Shown in pieces: positions 9,368 through 21,600 of a stretch of 64,000 nucleotides of DNA. The notes under the pieces are model-generated. The model was not told the origin of the DNA. It did not search any database and saw nothing but the letters and a program-made list of their open reading frames with translations. Made by a program: the position numbers and the translations under genes. Every line of letters starts with the position of its first letter. Position 1 is the stretch's first letter. The DNA comes from Mytilus trossulus. Its lineage: Eukaryota > Mollusca > Bivalvia > Mytilida > Mytilidae. Location: assembly GCF_036588685.1 (NCBI RefSeq), contig NC_086375.1, positions 42,997,270-43,061,269 on the forward strand, written 5' to 3'.

Positions 9368-12300
9368 GTGAGTATTTATCTTTATATTCAATTATATTTA
9401 AATATTTCATCTAAGACATAGCTTACAGTATTCCACCGAGTTAACTCAAACTGTGAAATATGCATTTGTATGGAAAATTGTTGTTATACAATTTTAAAAG
9501 GTCCTGTAACAACAAAGAACAATCGTATCAACATTTTGGAGGTTGATGCAATCTGATTGTCTTACGACATGATCTTCGGAGATTGCAAATATGCATTTGA
9601 AGACGTTAAATTTTTAAAAGATAAATGTAAACGTATATATATGGAAGTGTTTAACGACCTTGACTGGCTTTTCAGCCCTCGCACGGTCGGCTCGGTGCCC
9701 GAAGGCGTTTGGTGAGCTTTAAATATTCCGGTGCCATGAGTCAGGAACAAGTAGTGGAGGTCGCAATATGGAGGCCGTCATCTTGGTTTTGGTGAGTAGA
9801 TTTTGGTTTGTTTACTATTTTGGTCTTTATTCTTTACAACGGCTGCTTTCAGGGCCAGTTTGGTCAGCTTGGCAGCACGCTAGCCTCGATGATGGAGTAT
9901 TGGTAGATGAATCGTGGACGTAGTTCTAAAGATGACAGGAAGCGTTATCAGGACCAAAGCCGTTAGGCAGTGAAATGAAGGTCGTATCACCAAACGCCTA
10001 GGATACAGCCCTCGGACGTTAATCGGCATAACACTCCCCATGATACAATGGTTTTGGAGTGCATGTTAACGCGGGTACGCCACGTCTCTCTGTACGGCAT
10101 GGATTGGTTTCTGATATCTTAAGTAGTATGTCGTTGACCATTTAACAATAAACCCTCATCGAAGATAGCGGGTAAAGGAGAGCTGACCCAGCACGTCCGT
10201 TCATCTGTAATGACTGAGACGTGACTGGAAATGTAAACGGATACATTTAAGTCATATAAATAGGGCAGACACCTTATCGCTTTTTGGAAATATGTGTCGT
10301 TTGACCCGAGAATCTGTTACGCTTTCAAGAATACTATAGTACGTCATACAACAATCGGTGTTAAAATCAATAAAAAAATATTGTATTGCTTTGTTGGTCA
10401 ATAGGATCAACAGTACCGGGTTTTTTCATTGGACCTTAGTTTCACTTTTCCAGGTTAGACTCGTACCAATTTTTTTAATTTTCCGAGTATATATGTAATC
10501 ATTTCAAGCTGTGTCACATACAAGGTTGTAACCTTATGGTTTTTGTGGTTGTTTTGACAAAAAATGAACATTTACTTTTTAAATTGTTATTTGAATGGAG
10601 AGTTGTCTCATTGGCACTCACACCACATCTTCCTATATCTACAACTGACTTTTGATTATGAATAACTGTTTTTAATTCCGGTAACTGAACCATGTCCAGA
10701 AAGGAAGTCATCTGTATATACTAAAACTTATAAGAAGGTCGAAGAAAGCCAACAAAGTAAATAAGTAATATTCAAACTCAATAGTCAAAAACAATCTGTA
10801 TTATTTGTAATAGAAGTTTAGGTATTGTTGACAGTTATCTCAGTTTTGGGTAAACTAATAAAGTGTTTGCGTCAAAACTAGAACACTTTGTAGGCTGCTT
10901 TGTTAGTGTTGTAAACAAACTGTACTTTCATTTGAAAGTATTCGATTTGTTCTTAATCCAGTCATTTAAAAATAAACATTATATGTGATCATCAACAAGA
11001 AATGTTCATTATCGTCAGAAAAACATTAAAGACATGGTCATCAGTTAACTATCTACCGCACATAAAGGGAACCAAACAACAAACCGATTAAGACATAGTG
11101 TGGTCTGGAAGGGCATATACTGTGGATTCATTTATTTTCGAAGGTATCAATGTTCATGGATTGCAGATAACTTGCATATTCGTAAATAACTGATTTCGTG
11201 ATTTGATAATCTCTGCATACAAAGCCCATAAAAATGAATTAATCCTTTAAAATTTGAATTCGAAGTTCAACTGTACCCACGAAACCCACGAAAAATTGTA
11301 TTCAACTAATAATAATGAAGCCACAACAGATGATTACTAAAGGAAGATTAACCAGGACTTTCGTCTAAACGGCTGCGTCCTTTAAATCGTGAGTTATTTT
11401 CATCGTTTGTTTGACTGTTTGTCCGTTAGTATTTTAAGGATGAATGATTAATCAAGATTGCTTCTATTTTATTTCTTGATTGGATTTTTGTTTCTGGTCT
11501 TTGACTTTTTTTCTTTGAAAAGTTGACAGAAAATCAGCAGTAAAACGTTTTTGCTGAATTATCACAAATAAGAAAATCATTTTGTGTTAAGATGAAAATG
11601 ATATAGGTATCATATGATGTCCCAAAACTATTTTTGTATTTAGGGAACTATTATCCTAAAATGATTTAAAACATTTGCTGTTAAAATATATCTTATTTGA
11701 TAAAAGTGAGAAACAACTTTGTTATGGCTTGTATTTCAACTTTTACATATTTATGAGGGTTTTTTTAATTCATTATTCTTGGGGTTCAGTTCTGCAAGCT
11801 TGATTTTTTTTGCATTAATAGTTATCAAAAGTACCAGGATTATAATTTCATACGCCAGACGCGCGTTTCGTCTACATAAGACGCATCAGTGACGCTCAGA
11901 TCAAAATAGTTAAAAAGCCAAAACAAATATAAGTTGAGGAGCATTGAGGACTCAAAATTCCAAAAAGTTGTGCCAAATACGGCTAAGGTAATCTACTCCT
12001 GGGGTAAGAAAATCCTTAGTTTTTCGAAAAATTCAAAGTTTTGTAAACAGAAAATTTATAAAAATGACCATATAATTGATATTCATGTCAACACCGAAGT
12101 GCTGACTACTGGGTTGGTGATACCCTCGGGGACGAAACGTCCACCAGCAGTGGCATCGACCCAGTGGTGTAAATAGTTATATATTCAAAAGTTATTTGAA
12201 ATAATGTCACTTAAGCACTAATAATATATTGTCTGAACTTGATTTATTCATAGGTACCAATTGTCCAAATCGTCCTAATTATATTCGCCACTACTCCACC

Positions 12301-15300
12301 TAAACTCGATCTCCGAATTTGACGAATTAAACCAATTTCATTCGGTTATTTTCTTGTGTAACCTCCTCGTCGTGGGTGTCGATGCGAGTTGTGGGAATAA
12401 TTTGAACGTAAACTTTCAATTTGATTCTCGGCGACTGAGAGAGGGTTAGCGCTATAGAACCAGGTTTAATCCACCATTTTCTACATTTGAAAATGCCTGT
12501 ACCAAGTCAGGAATATGACAGTTCTTGTCTACTCGTTTTTGATGCGTTTTGTTATTTGATTTTGCCATGTGATTATGGACTTTCCGTATTGATTTTCCTC
12601 TGAGTTCAGTATTTTTGTGATTTTACTTTTTCATGAAGTAAATCTTGACATTCACGTATATTGTCGGAATGTTTTGCTTTTGGTCGCTGAATTTCGTCTT
12701 TTTAAAGTGTTTTGATTAAATGACAGTCTTGCATCTCAGCATTTTTCAAATCCATTGTTAGTAAGCGTTATCTGGTGTTGGTAAAATTACGGGTTTCCTA
12801 TTTCAACCTTACTTTTTTCTTTTTCAAAATTTTTAGTTCTACTAGTATGCTCAGCTTACACCTACTCGATCTCCTGAATTATCCGGCCATGTTGTACACG
12901 ATCAGAATTTGATTTGTCCAAATGTTCTTTTATAACGGTATCCAATTTAGAACTTTCACACTTGAGAAAAGCGATTTCTTTGATGAAGTTTCGGTTAGAC
13001 ACTTTCAACTTGCTAATGTGCTGTTTCGCTGATTCGTCCTGTATGTAGCACGTAAAGGCTGGGAGTTCATTGTCTTCAAGTTCTTGGAATGGAAATTGAG
13101 ATATTTGTTTCTTCTCAATAAACCTTTTTAATCGGTCGCTGTCTTATTGAATACTTGATTTAGATTTCTTCTTTGGTCTTGGGTTGCTGACAAATGACTT
13201 AACGTCAAAATTGCACATACGAACAAACAGTCCATGATGTCTACGATTGTAACAATAAGCGTTAACTGCATAACACCGATGGTATGTGAAAACGTTCAAA
13301 GTCTTACCGCAATATTTGCTTTACAAAAGTCCAAACAGGTATTTGCTTTTCTCATCGGAAACGGATGTCCATTTCTGCAAGGCTGGTAATTCCAATGTCC
13401 TTCCCAAGAGTTTCTGAAGGTATTCATATGCTAGTTTGAGGGAACTAGCTTAAGATCGTGCCGCGGGTACCTCAACCAATATGTAACTTGGCGTTTTCCG
13501 TGTTATAGTAATTCAAAGATGGTATAACAATACTTTAAACTTTATTAGCAAGGTCCGGACAGTACCAGACCTAAGACATAAACTGCCCACAACATAACAG
13601 TATCTATAGCAAAGGATTAGTTTCCAACGGATTAACTTGTCAGTGTCAGAGTGATTTCCATTACGACAAACATATATTTAACAATAGAATTAAATAAACA
13701 CAAAGAAATTTAACAAGTAAGATAGACGGATTAACAAATTGTCACTTTAGCACTTGAAATATATTGTCTGAACTTGGTTAATTCTAAGTCCAAATTGTAC
13801 AAATATTCTAGATATACATGTTTCACTTTCGGTTTAACCTCAGATCTCATCGACCTAGAGCTTCAAAATTGATCTAGACACTGTATATTGTTCAATTCCT
13901 TATGTTGATTTCTTTTACATCTGTTCTGTATTTTGTGTAAATGAATGTTGTTTTCCGGATTTTTGCTAAAATTAAACCAAATAGGAAAATATTGTTGGAA
14001 ATATTAACTTTTGTTTCTAAAAGTTGTAAATTGGGTTCTACTCAAAACTTTTCTTCACTAAAGATCTTCAACCTCGTACTGTAGTTGACCTTTCTAACTT
14101 TTTTAATTGGAGCGTCATTGGTGACAAATTTGAAAACGAAACACAAGTCTTGAGTACAAAATTTGAATACTTGTATCAATGATGAGTATATTAATAACTT
14201 TTATTTACCTTTTACATGTAAAAACACAGTTACTAGCATTGCTCTATCTATTACAATTAAATATAATTTGTGTTCAATATAAACAAAAATCTCGACGTTA
14301 CACATGTTCATGTGTATTTTCACATTTATGAAGTATTATAATGACTTGGCCAAGCGAAATTCCTGGGAAAACATGTGGATTTTCTTTCAAGCTACTTTTA
14401 TCGGCTATGATTCGATTTTTGGCTATTTCAAAGTTTGACACCGGTTCTCACCTTTTTAATTCAGTTCTATAAAGGCAACAGTAGTATACCGCTGTTCAAA
14501 ACTCATAAATTCATGGACCAAAAAACATAATCGGGGTAACAAAGTAAAATCGAGGGAAACGCTTTAAATATAAGAGGAGAACAACGACACAACACTAAAA
14601 TGTAACATACACAGAAACGGACCAAGCTTCAGACAAAATCCCACGAGAATAACAATATAACCTCAAAACCAAATTCATGAATAAGGGATAGACAAGTACC
14701 GTGACACGTCTTATCGTAATGTGGATTTATACTAAAAAATAAGAGAAAACAAACGACGCAACGTTAAAAATGTAACACACACAGAAACGAACAATAATAT
14801 AACAATGGCCATATTCCTGACTTGGTACTGGACATTTTTAAAGAACAAACTGGTGGGTTGAACCTTAATATTGTGGCATGCCAAACCTCGCACTTTAATG
14901 GCAATGTTAAATATAACATTGAAATGACAATATAATATTACAGGACTACAATACAAATAAATAGGATAACGTACGAGACAAAGAAACACATGGTTAAAAG
15001 ATACCAAAAAGCATCAGGTTTAAAATTCAATACGCCAAAAACGAGCCTCGTCAACACAAGACTCACCAGTGACGCCCAGATATAAAAGATCGAAAGTGAA
15101 AAATAGTACAAAGTTGTACAGCACTGCAGATCAAAAGTTGAAAAAGGTTGTGTCAAATACGGCTTTGTATTTATGCTTGGGATAAGAACATCCGTATTAT
15201 TAAGAACAATTAATGCTATTGCAAACAGTAAATTTTATCAAATGAATATAAAAGATATACATAATGAAACTGAAGTATTAACTAATTACAGAAAACAAAA

Positions 15301-15596
15301 CCCGAATATATAATGCAAAGACCAACACAGAATAGTCACATCCTACTCTATCCAGGTCTCAACGCAATAAATCATAAAAATGACGTCACATACGAAGTGA
15401 TGAAAAGGCACAAAATACGTCACATTTGAATTTATGAAATTTATGAAAAAGCACAAAAATGACGTCACATATGAAAAACTATATCTCAAAAGTAAGATAG
15501 AATTAGGATTGATTTAACATTGTAATAGAACTAAATACTGATATTACATTTAAACACAATGCATATTACAATACTTATTAATAGCAATTAACTATA

Positions 15597-15629
<33 letters not shown>

Positions 15630-18600
15630 CGAGTCTAAATTGAAAACTACGTTCAAACCTATGATTGCGTTGGATAAAAACCGCAATTTTTATACGTGTG
15701 CATGTTAAACAAATTTCGTTGTAGAAGGGTCTAAAAACAGCACAAACAACATTTTCCTAAAGACCAAAAAGTGTAAAAGTATATTTAAACAAAACGCATT
15801 TGACTAACAGGTCGAACAACTGATGTTCTTTAACCCTGCTGACTGCCATTGGCGATTGCCAAATAAAATATATATATATATAAACGAGTCTAAATTGAAA
15901 ACTACGTTCAAACCTATGACTGCGTTGGATAAAAACCGCAATTTTTATACGTGTGCATGTCAAACAAATTTCGTTGCAGAAGGGTCTAAAAACAGCACAA
16001 ACAACATTTTCCAAAAGACCAAAAGAGTGAAAAAGTATATTTAAACAAAACGCATTTGACTAACAGGTCGAACAACTGATGTTCTTTAACCCTGCTGACT
16101 GCCATTGGCGATTGCCAAATAAAATTGATCACAAGATGTAACAAAATGGATCACAATATAAATTTAATACGTCACAGAAGAAAAAAAAAGTTGTTAACTT
16201 GTGGACAGGATGTTGTGCCACAAACATTCGGTGTCAATATTTCTTTAGTACACCATATCCGGATTTCGACAATAAATGTCTCTTCAGTGATGTTAGGGAT
16301 CGAAACGGTATTTGGAAGGCCATATAAAAAGTACCCTCATTTTTAGAGAAAGTACCCTCATTTTTAGATTAACTCTTGAATTTTAAGAGTCAATATATAG
16401 GATGAACGGATCATATAAACCGGAGGGAAAATATGATACATGCCCAAACAAAAAATATAAACGAGACTAAATTGAAAACTACGTTCAAACCTATGAATGC
16501 GTTGGATAAAAACCATAACGTTGAACAAAATCAAATCTAATAAATGAAGGCGGTGATTAATTTTTCTTTCCATAACACATAAATATAATTAAAAAGACGT
16601 CAACGCATTTGACAAAATCCGATGAGAATTACCAATTTAACATTAAACATTTAAACTAAATACATGAATTTGGGATAGACAAGTACCGTAACAAGTCTCA
16701 TAGTAATGCGAATTTACACTCAGCAAAACAGTCACAATCGAGAATAAGTCATTTTTGGTGATTAAAAGATTAGACATCATAATGACAAACCACAATATAC
16801 GTAATAGTTATACACCAAGGGAAAGTTATGTCTGGATAAGAAACCCCGTCGGCCGGAGGCCGTAGGGGTTTCTTATCCAGACATGCCGTATCCCGAGGTG
16901 TATAACTAACTTACACCCCATTTTAAACTCTATATTGTTAACATTGATTATCAAATGGAAAAAAAACGATAGCATATATTTTATTGACAATATCAAACCA
17001 TGATTTATAAGATTTTTTTGTTATTACATGAAAACCCACTAGTAACCTTTTTTGGTTATCTTCGTTCACACTTTGACAAGTGAGTATGCTTTACCAATGT
17101 CAAGGTTGTTTTGCATATTCCAAATAAATCCTTGGGTTGATATGGATCAGCAGGTCAAGGTTGACCGTATCGTGTATTCATATTAAAAAACAAAAAATGC
17201 GTCATGCTCCTTGTATGCAGTTGTCAATATGGAAGGGTATGAGACGGACGACATTTCTTGGTAAATGATACTTATTTGAAAGATAAAGGCAACATTATAA
17301 CCCAAAGTACTTACCTGTATCAGTTTAATAAAGGTAATCGTAACTATATTATCTATCTTACGGTTGTATGGGGAAAAAGCCCCCCTCTTCTCGAGAATGA
17401 ATAAACATTCATATTCGGACCTACATGTACAAAGGGATAAGTGTGTCTGCAATAGAAACCCGACTTCCTGGCACGCTCAGCATACAGAAATACAGATTTA
17501 ATATTTCGTAACTCTCTCTTTTGTGGAAGAGGGGCTGATCCAGCTGGGGTTCCCAACTCAAAAGAAAGGGGCGGGGGTTCAAATAAGTCAAATACATTGA
17601 TCTTTTAAATCTGGTCAAACCCGCGGAACTCCTACCCCGGATCGGCCACTGGATAACGGGGAGGGGGGTCGAGAGTTAGAACCCCCTTTTTATAATAGAA
17701 ACATATGACTGGGATAAAACAAAATATTACTTTCAGCAAAGGAGTAATTGAAGGATTTTTTTAATTTAAAATAAATGCTTAATTTTTTTCGCTATTGGAA
17801 TTTCCTTAAATATTTTTTTTTTTAAATCTTGAAACAATTTGTAGTGAACACTGTAAGTAATTTCTCGTGTTCATGCTATGTAAAGAATAATCAATTTCTA
17901 TTGTTACGAATAACAATGGACTTTGTTTGCGGGATGTAGAAGCAGGGGTTTCCAGAAACCCCGCTTGTCACAGCCTGTGGTCAAAATCCATTGTTATTCG
18001 TAACAATAGATCTATTCAATTTACACGTGTTTCAAATATAGAAACTATGAAGTGTAACAATAGAGCTGGGGTGTAACATGTGGTAAAAATGTCCTTAGCT
18101 AGTTTGGTCAAAGACACATCGTATGGATCCACCAATTCATGATGGTGTCCATAAAATTTACGGAGACTCTCAGAGTCAATTTTAATCTGTCCTCCTCATA
18201 ACCTTGTTGGAGCAGTTTCTGCGTTAGGAGCACACTCCTGTATAGGAGGTTCGTATAGTGTGAACAAGCACGTGAATAACGTATCAATTGTGTTATGTAA
18301 ACACCATACGAAGTGGTAGAGGGTATGTTAGTGCTGAGAAATGGGAAATTGATAATTGGGAAGTTGAAATCGTCCCGTTTATCATAGATTCTCGTGTAAA
18401 GTCGTCCATCTACGTCAATATTGAGGAAAAGATCAAGGTATAAAGCAGTCCTTCTAGTATCAGTAGTATCCTCGATTTCAAGCTCACTGGGATATATGAG
18501 ATGTAAGTTTTGGTTATTCAGTGATAGAACATCATCAATATATCGGAAAGTAAAAATTAAAGAATTTCGCAAGGTGCTTTTTCTTCTTGTCTTTTAGAAG

Positions 18601-21600
18601 GTTCTGAATGAATCCTGCTTCATACGAGTACAAAAACAAATCAGCCAGCAGAGGTGCTCAATTAGTATCAATTGGAATACCGTATTTTGAAATATAAATC
18701 CTCCAAACTCAACAAATATATTGTCGATCAAAAAGTCCAGCATTTTGATAATATCATTTTCAGTATATTTTCTTGAAGATTCAGTGCGATTCTTCACAAA
18801 ATATGAATTATTTTAACCCAACACAAGAAATTTGTATCTACAATTTCCATTTTTATAGAAAAAGCTCTGTTTTATAAGATGGTGAAGTCGATCTTTCAAC
18901 TGAGCATAGGGAATAGTAGTATATAGCGTAGAAAAATCAAAAGTTTTTATGTTGCTGCAAAATTGCATAGATTGTGATCTAAGGTTAAGCATTTTTGAGA
19001 ATCCACATCTGGTTAACACCACTGGTAGAATATATCTCCTCACAAAATTTTTGAAGGCCATCTTTAACTGTAGAAAGAGTAGTAGTCGAACAGTGTTCAG
19101 TGTTCTATTTAATCCGTTTTCTTAGTGTAAAACCATTTTTATTGTTGTATAATTGAGATAACTTATGTAGTTAACTTTCACTTTCACTTGAGTCGCCATT
19201 ACCGGCAAAATGATTTTTGTGAATTGATTATGCAAATGAGGTTGACTCTGTGTAACCTCAGGTGAACTTTATGTACCACTAGCGTAAAACAGTGTATGAA
19301 TACTATAGCGGATGTAAATCGATTATTAATTATGATTGTAAATTGTACTAGGATGATTTTTATGTTCTGTAAACATGTTATTTACGTTTTTATGTACTTT
19401 ATTCTAGCTATCGGGGATTCTTTTCGTACTTGTCATGCCCGTTCCTAGATACCCGTTTGTTCCCCCATTAAGAACCGTTCGTTACCCCGATAGCTTCGTC
19501 GGGTATAAAAAGCTTGCACCTGTTTGTCAGGGGCTCTTCTTCCTTAGTCAGACCTACAGATATGCTTCCAGATTTTCGGTTAGTTGATACTGTCGAATAT
19601 TCAATATTCACTGAAGTTTAACATATTTTTATCATATATTTCATGAAATTTTAAGCAGTTTTACTGCATTTTAGAACATTTGGACGTTTTCTGTTCACTA
19701 TAAGTCTAGTATTCTAGTAGTTAGATCATAATCAAAAATGGATTGAATTCAATTGTAAATATAAATAGCGAGTCTATTTATTCAGGCTTGTTTTCATTTG
19801 CTAACCTGTTTCTTTGAGGTAAAACAGATTAAATTAACATGCCTTCCCCCACTGTTTCCTTCCCCATTCCCCTTTACCCCAACCCATTTTGTTAAGAACA
19901 TTTTGTTAAGTATCCTGTTTGCTGAGATTTTCCAGTATTCAGAGAGAATATATGTAAATCCTGTATATTTGTTAGGGTAAGAATTGTAAGAAGCTAGAAT
20001 AATTACTGTTTAACTACTCTAAATCTCAGTGATTGAAGTTTGTCTTCCTGTGCTTACTACAGGAGGCTGAAGTCTATTAGATAATATAACAACGTACTGA
20101 TATTTTAAATGTGTTATTTATTAGAAGATGGCATAGATATAATATATGTTAATGTTATAGCATATTTAATAGTTGATTGAATACTGTAGCAAATAATTTA
20201 GATAAAAATTGTGTAACATTGTTTACTGAACAACTCATGGATCTACTGATAAACATCATTATGCTCACGATTATCATACTTTTCCTTGCTGGAAACACAT
20301 GATACTCCATATTTGTCCAACTGGTATCTGGTTGCTGTCATTACACTGTCTCATGAGAGAATAGATCTTCTTGTTAGACTGAGTCAAGAGACTATTCGAT
20401 TGTCAGATAGATAATATTCATTTGTGGAATAGTCTGATGGTACGGTCCTGAAAGTTTTCACTTCTTGATTGTTAGTTTATATATGATTCCAGGTTAGATG
20501 TGCAGCCTCTATTTTACAGTATCATGCTGTTCTATAAACTACAAGATAGAAAGTGTGTTAAGATACACAGACTATTACGTATTTGAATATTCTTTATCCA
20601 TATTGTTCTCCCTATTTGAGTTTCTTGTTAAATATGAAGTGAAGTTAATGTGTCAAAGTATTTTAACCCTGTTGGTCTAGTAATAAAAAAACACCCGTGT
20701 TTAAACCATTCTCTGTTTTATACTAGCTTATTCTAGTCTATTGATGTTCCCTAGCTGTGTACCTGTAAATACAGGTGGTGACAGCAAAGTAACAAGACAC
20801 CCGTTTGGCCATTTATTACAGTATATCAGTTAACAGTTTGTTGTTAGGTGTGAGTCAAGGCTCCGTGTTGAAGGCCGTACATTGACCTGTAATGGTTTAC
20901 TTTTATAAATTGTAATTTGGATGGAGAGTTGTCTCATTTGCACTAATACCACATCTTACTATATCCAGTTAGTATTGTAATGATGTCTATAATATAAGGT
21001 GTTCATAAATTAAGTTTTCAAAGGTTTTAACAACTTTTACGGTAAACAGTTAATTAAATTGTTTTGTTTCAGTACCATCTATATATGATTGTAACTTTGA
21101 GCATGGATTCTGTAACTGGTCCGAGATAATTTCAGACGATTTTGATTGGACACGTGCAGACGGTAGATATCAATCTGCTGAAACAGGTCCTACCACTGAT
21201 CACACTACAGGCACAAGTGAGTTATGTTCTAAATGCATTTTGTTGCTGTGCATAAACTATAGTAATAAATTTGTTTGAAAAACTAGTGTGAGAATTCTCA
21301 ATCAATTCTCAATCACAACAGTCCATCATATAGATCTATAAGATTCAGATTTTGGCTTTCCTGCTTCACACTATTTTGTTTTGATTAGTATAATGACATA
21401 TATAAATTTGAATATATCTGTGTTTTTTTATACGTATAACAAAGCACTTAAAAAAACAATGAAAAACAACTGAAATTATTTAGTTTTTGATTACATGTAT
21501 AGAGAGGTTATAACGATGATAGTTAATGTTTATGTTCTTCTGTTTTTAATTGTCTCTTGTTTACAATTAAGTGCCAGTCTTTGTAAGAATCAGGCAATTT

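Noticed and set aside
9767..9795. Alternative first exon (ATGGAGGCC... GTGAGT)
   Set aside because: Seven or eight codons ending in phase 0; it would not join the phase-1 MAM exon and is not a signal peptide.
14732..15156. Two overlapping minus-strand open frames (91 and 72 codons)
   Set aside because: Contained in the R4/R1 composite repeat. The copy at 29440 has related but different open frames, so no coding constraint is seen.
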